Position numbers and translations under genes: made by a program. From the IMG/VR virus record IMGVR_UViG_3300037847_000274, positions 1-25,088 of that record: a stretch of 25,088 bases of DNA. The stretch is one strand, 5' to 3'. The notes under the pieces are model-generated. The model was not told the origin of the DNA. It worked only from the letters and a program-made list of their open reading frames with translations, and did no database searches. Source of the stretch: a virus. Shown here one piece after another: positions 8,920-15,761 of the stretch. The first letter of the stretch is position 1. Every line of letters begins with the position of its first letter.

Positions 8920-10461
8920 TTAATATCCAAAAGTAGGATCGCTAATTTGAAATCCAGAACCTTGTGTAGGAGCAAAATCAAATAAGTTGCTTCGTGGTCT
9001 AGTCATTATGCCATATCTTAATGCATCGTACAAGTGATCTTCTGCATTTGTATTTACATCTTCAGGGTTATTTTTATCTAATGGTAATGCAGGAAGTTGA
9101 GAGATTAAATTTTTACAGTTATTAAATATAACTAATCTAGGTTCTTCTGTAAACTCATCTACCTGAAGTCTTCGATGTAATTCGTTTTTACCTGCTACAC
9201 GAGAGCCTTTTGATCTATCAGATGGCCTCCACCTACAACCTTTAATAATCATTTGTTCTGCTAGGCTAGGTCCAGTATCTCCACGTTTATGCCACAATGA
9301 AGAGTCAAGAACTCCATACTTTATTTTATCTTCTTGTTCTGCTGCTAGTATTAAATCAGCTAAATCTGTAGCAGTAACTTTAGATACATACATTTCTCTG
9401 TATACTACAAGTTGTTCATCTGGAGTTACAGCAAACCAAAGAACACCTGTATAAGAACCATAACCATAGTCACATGCTCTAAATTTTACCCAGTTATTTG
9501 GTATATCATAAGGATCTATTACATGTATCTTACGATTAAATTCTGGAAATGCAGCACCTTCATTAATATCCCAATTACCTTCTAGTAATTGTTTTCTCTG
9601 ATGCTCTGGCAACGAAAGCAAATTTGCTTCGTACATACCATCTTCTGCTAAATAAGGATTATCAAAAAGGGTAGCAGGTATGAACCTACGTTTAAATAAT
9701 GGTTGACCTTCTTTCGAATGTCCTTTAGGCCAAACAACTGTTTCTCCTGTTTCATAATCTTGTGCCCAAAAACTTTTATTAGGCACTTCTGGATCTATAA
9801 ATGTTTTCTTAACCCAACTATGCCCCGGACCACCGGGGTTACTTGTTGCTCTCATATACAAAGGAAGACCACTTGCTTTTGTAGCACGTAGTCTCGATCT
9901 CATATAATTCCAAGGATAAGGGCTAGGCCATTGTGTAAGTTCATCAAAACCAATCCAGTTAAAGGCTTGACCCTGATATCGCATAACATCATCATCTCTA
10001 TCTAAATAAGACATCCAAAGTGTTGCACCTGATGGTGCTACCCAAGTCTTATCCCTTTCCATAAACTTGATACCCGGAACTGCTTTAGGATACAGATCTT
10101 TAGAAATAGATACAAGCTCTCTTAACTCTTCTGTACTTCTACGTACTAAAAGCATTCTTGCTTGTGGATTACTAAAATATCTAACTGGGTCTACAACTAA
10201 ACTGTATGACTTACCACCACCAGCAGATCCACCATAAAGAACTTCTTGTTCTGTTGACGACAAGAAATCTGTTTGCGGTCCTTTATTAGGTTTAAAAACT
10301 ACTTCTTGTTCTACAAACTCTTCTTCATAGACTAGAGGCTGTTTTAAGTTCTTTTCCACCGAGTCTTTCTGCTTCAAGCTTCTTCGCTTTTTCGAGGGCT
10401 TTTTTATATTTTTCAGCGAGGTGGCGTTGGTTTGCAGCTTCTCTTTGACGTTTTCGCTCAA
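8920..10461 (-). CDS. terL: Terminase large subunit (packaging ATPase-nuclease)
   Basis: 513 aa as drawn. Walker A GGSAGGGKS lies at residues 77-85 and a Walker B-like NWIGFDE at 168-174, followed by the coupling segment ATSNPGGPGHSW near 205-216. The C-terminal nuclease begins at FRACDYGYGS (Asp331), with further acidic positions in DSSLWHKRGDTGPS and EDHLYDALRYG near 475-479. It cuts concatemeric DNA and pumps it through the portal. The start at 10461 is a TTG and makes a 137-base overlap with the preceding gene. A GTG at 10359 (residue 35) would cut the overlap to 35 bases and may be the real start, since the conserved domain begins only near residue 56. Confidence 0.92.
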   Translation of the reverse strand: MSENVKEKLQTNATSLKNIKKPSKKRRSLKQKDSVEKNLKQPLVYEEEFVEQEVVFKPNKGPQTDFLSSTEQEVLYGGSAGGGKSYSLVVDPVRYFSNPQARMLLVRRSTEELRELVSISKDLYPKAVPGIKFMERDKTWVAPSGATLWMSYLDRDDDVMRYQGQAFNWIGFDELTQWPSPYPWNYMRSRLRATKASGLPLYMRATSNPGGPGHSWVKKTFIDPEVPNKSFWAQDYETGETVVWPKGHSKEGQPLFKRRFIPATLFDNPYLAEDGMYEANLLSLPEHQRKQLLEGNWDINEGAAFPEFNRKIHVIDPYDIPNNWVKFRACDYGYGSYTGVLWFAVTPDEQLVVYREMYVSKVTATDLADLILAAEQEDKIKYGVLDSSLWHKRGDTGPSLAEQMIIKGCRWRPSDRSKGSRVAGKNELHRRLQVDEFTEEPRLVIFNNCKNLISQLPALPLDKNNPEDVNTNAEDHLYDALRYGIMTRPRSNLFDFAPTQGSGFQISDPTFGY

Positions 10462-10738
10462 TGGTCACTCTCTTCATTAATCCAACATGAGAAATATATC
10501 TACCTGATTGTTCACTTAACCAAGCAGATACATCCCTATAGCTATACTGTTTTAAATATTTTTTTGCTTCTTCCAAAAGATTTAACTCTTTTGGTATTGG
10601 AAGCAGTATATCAGAATCATCAGGGTCTTGTCTATAGCCAAAGGGAACATGTCTGCCAACTCTTACAACAGATCTCCATTCAAACTCTTCACCTTTGTCA
10701 GGTGCTGGTAGTTTCCATGTTTTAGTTATTTTATTCAT
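10325..10738 (-). CDS. Conserved DNA-binding-like protein between terminase genes
   Basis: 137 aa. An N-terminal region with FGYRQDPDDSDILLPIPKEL leads into LLEEAKKYLKQYSYRDVSAWLSEQSGRYISHVGLMKRV, which looks like a helix-turn-helix recruitment domain, followed by a long Lys/Arg/Ala/Glu helix from about residue 90. Proteins of this build sit immediately before the large terminase in several marine phages (from memory). It may assist DNA recognition for packaging; that role is inferred. Its ATG is embedded in the stop region of the small terminase gene and its tail overlaps the terL reading frame. Confidence 0.7.
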   Translation of the reverse strand: MNKITKTWKLPAPDKGEEFEWRSVVRVGRHVPFGYRQDPDDSDILLPIPKELNLLEEAKKYLKQYSYRDVSAWLSEQSGRYISHVGLMKRVTIERKRQREAANQRHLAEKYKKALEKAKKLEAERLGGKELKTASSL

Positions 10739-11090
10739 CTTTTGGCGGTAAAATAAAAAGTGGACTTGTTGTAGCTACTTCTACTTTGTCTGTAGCTTTA
10801 AATCCACCACGATCTAATATATCTTTTGCTGCTGCCATCTTTTCTTTATTACCTAAATCAGTAGGATTTTCCATAATTTGTCTCATAGAAAAAGCAGCTT
10901 TAGTTGCAGTAGATGCAATAAACTTTTTAGTTCTTTCTGCTATCTCTTCCTGTAATGCATTTACAACAGAAGAAGTTGCAACATTATCAGAATATCCAGC
11001 CATTCTTTTAGCTGTAGCAAAATCACCATTCGCATCTTCAAAAAGAACATTTAAAAATGTTTCTTGTTTTTCTGTTAGGGTACGAGTCAT
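10731..11090 (-). CDS. terS: Terminase small subunit-like protein
   Basis: 119 aa. The N-terminal LTEKQETFLNVLFEDANGDFATAKRMAGYS is a helix-turn-helix of the kind seen in phage small terminases. The middle helices (NALQEEIAERTKKFIASTA) and the segment NKEKMAAAKDILDRGGF fit the oligomerisation part, and the end LFILPPKDE is also typical. It would recognise the packaging site and load TerL. AAGGA lies before the ATG. Position two genes before terL supports the call. Confidence 0.8.
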   Translation of the reverse strand: MTRTLTEKQETFLNVLFEDANGDFATAKRMAGYSDNVATSSVVNALQEEIAERTKKFIASTATKAAFSMRQIMENPTDLGNKEKMAAAKDILDRGGFKATDKVEVATTSPLFILPPKDE

Positions 11091-11371
11091 TTTGTTTTCC
11101 TTACAGTTCCACCTTTTGCGGCTCTAAAGGCTTTGGTCTTTTTTGCAATTTTCTTAGGTTGAGCCACATGCTGCTTACCTGCCTTAGTGCCTTTTCGTTT
11201 TGCTCTGGAAGTGGCTGCGTACTCACTAGCACTAAGAGACTTAATAGCCGCAGTAGGTAGGTAACGTTCACCAGTAGCTTTAGGGCCTTGCGTAGATGGT
11301 TTACCACTTTTAGTTCGCCATTTCTGTTTTGTCCAAGACTTTAAACTTTTTTGTGATTTAGATAAGGCCAT
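11087..11371 (-). CDS. Lysine-rich small protein
   Basis: 94 aa, strongly basic, with KSWTKQKWRTKSGKPSTQG, a middle RYLPTAAIKSLSASEYAAT, and KAGKQHVAQPKKIAKKTKAF. I recall the same signature in marine phages and algal viruses but know no function; a DNA-associated or packaged basic protein is a guess. It overlaps the small terminase start by four bases and begins right after the 24-aa mini-gene. Confidence 0.7.
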   Translation of the reverse strand: MALSKSQKSLKSWTKQKWRTKSGKPSTQGPKATGERYLPTAAIKSLSASEYAATSRAKRKGTKAGKQHVAQPKKIAKKTKAFRAAKGGTVRKTK

Positions 11372-11446
11372 TTAGCAACAATCACACTCTGGATTACATT
11401 TACGGTTTACTAAGGCACACCAAAGTCTTTTTAAGTATCTTTTCAT
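11372..11446 (-). CDS. 24-aa cysteine-rich mini-protein
   Basis: The peptide begins MKRYLKRLWCALVNRK and ends in a cluster CNPECDCC, giving five Cys in 24 residues. It has a near-perfect ribosome binding site, GGGGGAGG, six bases before its ATG. The ATG overlaps the stop of the upstream gene (ATGA) and its TAA is directly followed by the next ATG, so the frame fills a gap exactly. These packing signs make it a probable real gene. A basic amphipathic helix with a C-terminal Cys knot could bind metal or membrane; that is inference. Confidence 0.6.
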   Translation of the reverse strand: MKRYLKRLWCALVNRKCNPECDCC

Positions 11447-11625
11447 TTGTAGCCTCCCCCTGCTGCTTTATAAGCTTTCGCAAGCATTTGAGCTTTACGA
11501 GCACTCCATTGACCCGGAGCACCACCTTTGCCACCTGCTTTTATTCTGGCAAACTGACGTTTACGCATTGTAGGTTTTGTATAGTTACCTGCTTTATTAA
11601 CTGTGCTTTTTTTCTTCGCTGCCAT
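11443..11625 (-). CDS. Small basic protein with GGKGGAPGQWSARKAQ motif
   Basis: 60 aa. MAAKKKSTVNKAGNYTKPTM is followed by RIKAGGKGGAPGQWSARKAQMLAKAYKAAGGGYK. This motif is familiar from many marine phages and some algal viruses; the function is not known to me. It overlaps the 3' end of the DUF1127 gene by 29 bases and the start of the 24-aa gene by four. An ATATAAGGAGAG ribosome binding site precedes the ATG. Confidence 0.75.
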   Translation of the reverse strand: MAAKKKSTVNKAGNYTKPTMRKRQFARIKAGGKGGAPGQWSARKAQMLAKAYKAAGGGYK

Positions 11626-11773
11626 ATATAACTCTCCTTATATCGCCTCGACCTAATCCTATGTCATTTAGGTCTTTGTCACTCATCATTTGCAGTAATC
11701 TAAAGTCTGCACGTTTTTGTTGGGCGATTTCATGCTTTTTCCAAGCATTTCTAAAAAATTGTTTTACACTCAT
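11597..11773 (-). CDS. DUF1127 (YjiS-like) small protein
   Basis: 58 aa: a basic N-terminal helix (KQFFRNAWKKHEIAQQKR) and then DFRLLQMMSDKDLNDIGLGRGDIRRVIYG. The LSDxxLxDIGLxRxDI pattern is the DUF1127/YjiS signature, common in alphaproteobacteria, where small DUF1127 proteins have been linked to RNA turnover and metabolic adaptation. The ATG is preceded by AAGGAGAT. A promoter-like sequence lies about 55 bases upstream. A phage copy could modulate host RNA metabolism; this is inference. The frame ends inside the next gene in another reading frame. Confidence 0.75.
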   Translation of the reverse strand: MSVKQFFRNAWKKHEIAQQKRADFRLLQMMSDKDLNDIGLGRGDIRRVIYGSEEKKHS

Positions 11774-11825
11774 AACTATCTCCTTTGTGTTACCTTTGTT
11801 AGGCAGGAGTAGTTATATTCATTTA

Positions 11826-11854
11826 GTTATAACATACTACAGACAATATTGCAA
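11826..11854 (-). promoter_or_regulatory. Possible internal leftward promoter before the DUF1127 gene
   Basis: On the minus strand: TTGCAA (11854-11849), a 17-base spacer, then TATAACTAAA from 11831. The -10 and following bases resemble the two strong leftward promoters, but the -35 matches only four of six. A second TATAACTA lies 14 bases downstream. It is placed in the only sizeable gap of this part of the block. Confidence 0.45.
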
Positions 11855-11859
11855 CCCCG

Positions 11860-12225
11860 TTATGTCGGCTGGTAATACTCAGCACCTGATAAAGTTACAT
11901 GAAAGTCAGAACTACTTTCTTCAAAACATACAATTTTATCACCTGCAGATAGTGCTAGATATGCACCACCTTGTATTACATTTTCATTTGTACTTGCTGC
12001 TAAACTTACTTCATCTACAATACTGTGATAAGTAGTTGTCGCTAGTTCGTACCATTGTATACTATATTTTTTAGCTCCTGTTGCTCCGTTAGATACATGC
12101 AAAAAAGTAATGAGTGACACATGATTATTTGGACATGTGTACACTACATCACCACTTGCACCACCTGCTGTTGCAGATAAGTTTTTTGCTTTTGTAAAGT
12201 ATTTAGCTACAGCAGGGTTTGCCAT
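11860..12225 (-). CDS. Probable virion structural protein
   Basis: 121 aa, beta-rich with few charges: an AKNLSATAGGASGDVVYTCP opening, then VSLITFLHVSNGATGAKKYSIQWYE and an end LSAGDKIVCFEESSSDFHVTLSGAEYY. The pattern resembles small phage surface or fibre-accessory proteins that show a 'nnhvSlit-lhvsNgt--a-kysi-wy' strand series. It has no signal peptide and no membrane segment. It is adjacent to the barrel-like protein with no spacing. The function assignment is tentative. Confidence 0.55.
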   Translation of the reverse strand: MANPAVAKYFTKAKNLSATAGGASGDVVYTCPNNHVSLITFLHVSNGATGAKKYSIQWYELATTTYHSIVDEVSLAASTNENVIQGGAYLALSAGDKIVCFEESSSDFHVTLSGAEYYQPT

Positions 12226-12576
12226 TTAAAATTTTAACTTTGCACCAATTGTAATATCACCAAACTCAAAGTTTGAATCTGATGATACTTCTGTATATGT
12301 AGTCATACCTTTCCAAGCGTACTCAGCTTTCCAATCTACACCAGTAAAGATATCTCCATTATTAATATCTAATACATCAATAGTTGTTTCTGCAGAAAAA
12401 GAAACTCCATATGCTCCCATACTTACTGTAGGAGTAAAATCTAGTTCCCATGTTTCTGTTCCTGTGGTATAGCTCATATCTGTTTCAGCACCAATAGATA
12501 AGCCATAACCTAAATCAATAGCCGATGCTGATGTGGCTGCAACTGCTATTGCAGATGCTAATAGTAATTTTTTCAT
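12226..12576 (-). CDS. Exported beta-barrel-like outer-membrane protein
   Basis: 116 aa with a clear Sec signal peptide (MKKLLLASAIAVAATSASA, cleavage likely after residue 19). The mature part is alternating polar/hydrophobic strands (ETWELDFTPTVSMGAYGVSF, FTGVDWKAEYAWKGMTTYTE) and ends in a terminal Phe (AKLKF), the recognition signal for BAM insertion into the outer membrane. About eight strands would fit, as in small OmpA/OmpX or phage Lom-type barrels. It could alter the host surface, for example superinfection exclusion; that is inference. It has an AAGGAAAA ribosome binding site. Confidence 0.65.
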   Translation of the reverse strand: MKKLLLASAIAVAATSASAIDLGYGLSIGAETDMSYTTGTETWELDFTPTVSMGAYGVSFSAETTIDVLDINNGDIFTGVDWKAEYAWKGMTTYTEVSSDSNFEFGDITIGAKLKF

Positions 12577-12586
12577 TTTATTTTCC

Positions 12587-13060
12587 TTATTTCATTCGTT
12601 TTAGTATACTGTTAATTTCTCGAATACGAGCTTGTTCACGTCTTTTTACTACAGGTGGTTTTTTCTTTTTACCTGCATCAACTATTTTTTGCAATCTTCG
12701 TTTTTCTGCTTGTAGTTTTGCAATACGTGCCTGTTTACCTGTAGGATTTTTACCAACCGAAATTTGTTTTTCTATATCACTTTTTGTCATAGATCCAACA
12801 ACAAGAGGCTCAACGGTAATTTCTGGTTTAGACTTTGATTTATTATTTGGTTTTGGTTTAGGTTTAGGAGGAGATTTTTTAAGATCTTCTGCGTAAACTG
12901 CAGCCATTACTTTACCATTTTTATCTGTGTAATAAAGTGAGCCAGCTTTCTTAGCTGCTGCAATACTTTTATATTTACCAGCATCTTTTTTAGCTTGAGT
13001 AGCTGTTTTACCCATAGCTTTTAGTTTAGCGTTTAGATATGAACGAAGTGTCATAGCCAT
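12587..13060 (-). CDS. Lysine/proline-rich phage protein
   Basis: 157 aa. The N-terminal 70 residues (KAMGKTATQAKKDAGKYKSI, then AAAKKAGSLYYTDKNGKVMAAVYAED) form the only compact part. A KSPPKPKPKPNNKSKSKP linker follows, then a basic helical tail. The 'KAGSLYYxDKNGKVM' element is familiar from marine phage small proteins; the function is unknown to me. It is co-directional and tightly spaced with its neighbours. Confidence 0.6.
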   Translation of the reverse strand: MAMTLRSYLNAKLKAMGKTATQAKKDAGKYKSIAAAKKAGSLYYTDKNGKVMAAVYAEDLKKSPPKPKPKPNNKSKSKPEITVEPLVVGSMTKSDIEKQISVGKNPTGKQARIAKLQAEKRRLQKIVDAGKKKKPPVVKRREQARIREINSILKRMK

Positions 13061-13071
13061 TATTTATACTC

Positions 13072-13410
13072 CTACTTATTGTATGTATCTTTGGCAGTTC
13101 TAATACCAGTATTCATTGTACCAGTAGATTTGACCATTCCACCTTGGTTATACATAGCTACTTTACCGCCTTTAGCGTATGCTTTTTTCTTCATCATACC
13201 ACCTTTAGCATAACCTTTTTTCTTAGCCATACCACCTTTATTCATGTAACCCATTTTGTTACGAACACCTTCAGGTAGTTTTGATAAACCTTTATTTCCT
13301 TCAGGTACAGTTTTTAGGCCACCCATTGCGTAACCTTTTTTCTTCATGCCACCTTTAGCATAACCTTTTTTCTTCATGCCGCCTTTAGCATATCCTTTCT
13401 TTTTCATCAT
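13072..13410 (-). CDS. KKKGYAKGG-repeat protein
   Basis: 112 aa made largely of a repeated decapeptide (MKKKGYAKGG and variants KKKGYAMGG, AKKKGYAKGG, KKKAYAKGG, YMNKGGMA), with a non-repetitive insert KTVPEGNKGLSKLPEGVRNK. There is no hydrophobic core, so it is probably disordered and highly cationic. Similar 'KGG' proteins occur in marine phages. Nucleic-acid condensation or packaging is a guess. The start overlaps the stop of the 228-aa gene (CAATGATG), and a second ATG follows at once. Confidence 0.65.
   Translation of the reverse strand: MMKKKGYAKGGMKKKGYAKGGMKKKGYAMGGLKTVPEGNKGLSKLPEGVRNKMGYMNKGGMAKKKGYAKGGMMKKKAYAKGGKVAMYNQGGMVKSTGTMNTGIRTAKDTYNK
13150..13410 (-). repeat. Tandem 30-bp coding repeats
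   Basis: A 30-bp unit encoding one Met-Lys-Lys-Lys-Gly-Tyr-Ala-Lys-Gly-Gly block is repeated in register three times from about 13320 to 13410, with diverged copies at 13150-13250. The near-identity of adjacent units at the DNA level (ctttttTCTTCATGCC on the plus strand) suggests recent slippage expansion. Confidence 0.6.
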
Positions 13411-14093
13411 TGATACTCTTTATCCTCACTGTATAAATTGTTAAATACTCTTTGTGTATCCCAGACGTACTCTACGTCTTCTTTAGAGTTGTATATATTT
13501 TGATTAGGTTTAAAGTCTGGAGCACCTTCTCCTGTTTCAAACCATGCTGGGTGAGTTACTCTCACTCTATTATTGGGTAACGCAACTATGTTACCAGTGT
13601 AATTACCAGCGTCTAACAACTCTAATACGTGAGACTGTTTATGTTGGGCTGGATCATCAGCAACTTCACTATCTGTGTAGTCTACTGTAAAATAATATTT
13701 AGCTGGATAGAACTCTCCATCTATTTTCGCTATCCACGGTGCTGGACTCGCCCTCTCCAGTTTGTAAACTGAGTGATAGTGCGACATACAATCCCAAGGC
13801 TGCGCCAAGTAAGGTGGTAATTGTTCGGGCCATTCTTCCAACGGTGTATCTGCTACGAGTGCTACAAGAGGTAATCTAGCCCACATCGCACCGCCATGTA
13901 TATTGGGGCTATCACTATCATCAGACTCACAGCCTGTAAAAATAACTTGAAAGCTGAGAGTCCTGTTTGGCATAGTAGTGACACCAATGACCATACAATG
14001 TAAGAACTCTCCATGATACTCTTCTAAGTTTTTTGTATATTCTCTTCTAACCCATGCTTTAAAGTGAGGGATACTACTTGTTAGATACGGCAT
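13407..14093 (-). CDS. Conserved phage protein of unknown function
   Basis: 228 aa, mixed alpha/beta, rich in Trp and Tyr, without membrane segments. Noticeable segments are HCMVIGVTTMPNRTLSFQVIF, GAMWARLPLVALVADTPLEEWP, LAQPWDCMSHYHSVYKLERA and GNYTGNIVALPNNRVRVTHP. I have seen similar proteins in marine phages but cannot name the function; a structural role is possible since it lies in the late block. The ribosome binding site is AAGGAAA before the ATG. Its start overlaps the previous gene by 20 bases. Confidence 0.7.
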   Translation of the reverse strand: MPYLTSSIPHFKAWVRREYTKNLEEYHGEFLHCMVIGVTTMPNRTLSFQVIFTGCESDDSDSPNIHGGAMWARLPLVALVADTPLEEWPEQLPPYLAQPWDCMSHYHSVYKLERASPAPWIAKIDGEFYPAKYYFTVDYTDSEVADDPAQHKQSHVLELLDAGNYTGNIVALPNNRVRVTHPAWFETGEGAPDFKPNQNIYNSKEDVEYVWDTQRVFNNLYSEDKEYQ

Positions 14094-14367
14094 TATGTTT
14101 CCTTCGCAGTTCTGCTTTAGCTTGTTTAAATAGTTTTGCTATTGCAGTTTTCCCCATAACTTTAGCACGTTGTTCTGCTACTGTCAATATTTGAATTTTT
14201 CTTGCGTAAGGTTTTTTAATTCTTTTTACTTTTGCTATTGTAGCTTTTGCATCAGCTACTGTCGCAAATTTTATTGATACTGTATCTTTTGGATTTTCAT
14301 CTGTATATAGTCTTCGACCAGACCCTTTAGGTTTTTTACCCGTACCTACTTTAGGATCTTTAGCCAT
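14074..14367 (-). CDS. Small basic protein (GTGKKPKGSGRRLYTDENP type)
   Basis: 97 aa. The N-terminal GTGKKPKGSGRRLYTDENPK and following VSIKFATVADAKATIAKVKR, KPYARKIQILTVAEQRAKVM form a recognisable unit seen in other marine phages, from memory. The function is unknown. The central helix-strand pattern looks folded, unlike the neighbouring KGG proteins. It overlaps both neighbours. Confidence 0.65.
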   Translation of the reverse strand: MAKDPKVGTGKKPKGSGRRLYTDENPKDTVSIKFATVADAKATIAKVKRIKKPYARKIQILTVAEQRAKVMGKTAIAKLFKQAKAELRRKHNAVSNK

Positions 14368-14555
14368 TATAAACTTGTTCCAATCTTAAAACAGGCAGGT
14401 CTAGAAAACATGCCTTGTGACTGCATCATAAGAGTAACTCTATCTGTTTCTTCTTTACATAGTTCTTCTGTAACAAATAGCTCTTCTTGTTTTGCAAATA
14501 CAATACACGATTGAGCATAAGGTGTGCTACATGCTAATACAATAGCAAGCCACAT
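14367..14555 (-). CDS. Small exported cysteine-containing protein
   Basis: 62 aa from the ATG at 14555, which overlaps the preceding stop as TAATG; an in-frame GTG six bases earlier is less likely. A hydrophobic N-terminus MWLAIVLACSTPYAQSC looks like a short signal peptide ending near Ala-Gln; the mature part holds Cys residues that could form disulphides in the periplasm. It lies near the lysis genes, so an accessory lysis role (spanin-like) is conceivable, but no lipobox-plus-coiled-coil pair is evident. Confidence 0.55.
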   Translation of the reverse strand: MWLAIVLACSTPYAQSCIVFAKQEELFVTEELCKEETDRVTLMMQSQGMFSRPACFKIGTSL

Positions 14556-14848
14556 TACCACTTAACCTTGTGTGACCAATACCTAGCACTTAGTTTACTT
14601 GGCTTTGAATCCTGTGCATTATGTCTTGCATAGTAACTTTTCTTACGTGCTTTGTCTTTTGCAGTCTTGGGATTCTTACCTGCACCTTTTACACCCTGTT
14701 GACCAAAACGAATAAACTTATAAGTGTCACCTTCTTTTGCCATCACACAATGTGATTTAGTAGGGTGACTAGGAGTTCTCTTAGGTTTGTTTACACCTTT
14801 CAAACCCTCTTCTTTCATTTTGGTTTTTACACGTTCAGGTATAGACAT
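14555..14848 (-). CDS. Small basic protein with GQQGVKGAGKNPKTAKDKA motif
   Basis: 97 aa. HPTKSHCVMAKEGDTYKFIR, then FGQQGVKGAGKNPKTAKDKA, KSYYARHNAQ and a C-terminal LSARYWSHKVKW form a strongly patterned family that I recall from marine phages and large aquatic viruses. The function is unknown. It begins at the TAATG junction with the next gene. Confidence 0.7.
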   Translation of the reverse strand: MSIPERVKTKMKEEGLKGVNKPKRTPSHPTKSHCVMAKEGDTYKFIRFGQQGVKGAGKNPKTAKDKARKKSYYARHNAQDSKPSKLSARYWSHKVKW

Positions 14849-15045
14849 TATTTTTTCTTTTTTGCAGTAGGTTTCTTTTTAGCTAAACCACCTTTAGCCA
14901 TACCAGATTTTTTAGCACCAGATTTTTTGCCTAACTTTTTCTTAATTAAATCTTCAATTTCTTTTTCAACTTTTTTGGTTACTTTAAGATTACTTGTATC
15001 AAACAACATCCTTAAAGCTTTTGTAATTTGATCTTCTTTTGCCAT
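14848..15045 (-). CDS. Lys-rich small protein with KKPTAKKKK tail
   Basis: 65 aa. An N-terminal helical part (QITKALRMLFDTSNLKVTKK) precedes a strongly basic Ala/Lys tail with one AKGGLAKK block. It is related in style, not clearly by descent, to the KGG-repeat protein. AAGGAAAA lies before the ATG. No function is assigned. Confidence 0.6.
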   Translation of the reverse strand: MAKEDQITKALRMLFDTSNLKVTKKVEKEIEDLIKKKLGKKSGAKKSGMAKGGLAKKKPTAKKKK

Positions 15046-15055
15046 TTTATTTTCC

Positions 15056-15526
15056 TTATACCATTAACTCAAAATGTGGTCCATCAATAAATGGCCTACG
15101 GCCTTGTGATCTACGAAGATCAATGTATTCATTCATTGCTTCTTCCATTGTACCACTGTAATCTACGATATTACCCACTGACCAAGCTGCACCCCACTTG
15201 ATAGCACAACCAACTTCTTTCGCTGCTGCTTTCATTGCATCAGCAATATCATCATAAACATTTATTTCCCAAACTACATCTGAGCCATCATAAGCTACAA
15301 GGTCTACAGCGTGTGAGTATCCTGTGTCTTGTATAAGGTGTTTACTCTTCATAGTCTGTGATCGTCCAGATTTAAACAGACGCTCTTGTTCTGCCAAATC
15401 TCGTACACCATATGTAACTCCGAAGTCTACTTTAGTCACTTCAATAGCTTTTTTCACTGTCTCCACCATATCAGGGTGGACACCTTCTAGTTTACCTAGT
15501 GACCTGCTTGATAATTTAAATGCCAT
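15056..15526 (-). CDS. Endolysin: M15-family L,D-/D,D-peptidase
   Basis: 156 aa, the usual length for phage VanY/T5-type M15 peptidases that cleave peptidoglycan stem peptides at lysis. Zinc-site residues are visible: His63 in SKH, His72 and Asp75 in GYSHAVDLVAY, and His151 in DGPHFEL. The N-terminal GVTYGVRDLAEQERLFKSGR is the conserved substrate-side segment. There is no signal peptide, so it would depend on the membrane protein two genes upstream for release. It overlaps the 77-aa gene by one base. Confidence 0.88.
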   Translation of the reverse strand: MAFKLSSRSLGKLEGVHPDMVETVKKAIEVTKVDFGVTYGVRDLAEQERLFKSGRSQTMKSKHLIQDTGYSHAVDLVAYDGSDVVWEINVYDDIADAMKAAAKEVGCAIKWGAAWSVGNIVDYSGTMEEAMNEYIDLRRSQGRRPFIDGPHFELMV

Positions 15527-15759
15527 TATTTTTTCTTCCTATTGTCTGTTGTATAGAGAACCATACCACCTTTACGATAATCTTTACTATCTGCTTTTTT
15601 CTTTTTTTGAGATGCTTTCCATTCTTTATATAATTTAGGAAATGACGATCTTGCCTTTTTGTAATTTCCATCAGCTATCAGTTTGTCAAAGGCACGTTGT
15701 TGTGGAGAACCACCAAATCCTATTTTAGTTAAAAAAATTTGCATACTACTTTTTGTCAT
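15526..15759 (-). CDS. Small basic protein between holin and endolysin
   Basis: 77 aa. It begins MTKSSMQIFLTKIGFGGSPQ, continues with RAFDKLIADGNYKKARSSFPKLYKEW, and ends in a basic KKKKADSKDYRKGGMVLYTT tail. The KGGM element links it to the other basic small proteins. The function is unknown; placement inside the lysis cassette does not show a lysis role because similar proteins are scattered through the block. Confidence 0.6.
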   Translation of the reverse strand: MTKSSMQIFLTKIGFGGSPQQRAFDKLIADGNYKKARSSFPKLYKEWKASQKKKKADSKDYRKGGMVLYTTDNRKKK

Positions 15760-15761
15760 AG

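Noticed and set aside
11101-11307. Second minus-strand frame inside the Lys-rich 94-aa gene
   Set aside because: It lies wholly inside a gene with a recognisable family pattern and has no own start signal.
13150-13410. Possible CRISPR-like array
   Set aside because: The 30-bp repeats are contiguous, without spacers, and encode a repeated peptide.
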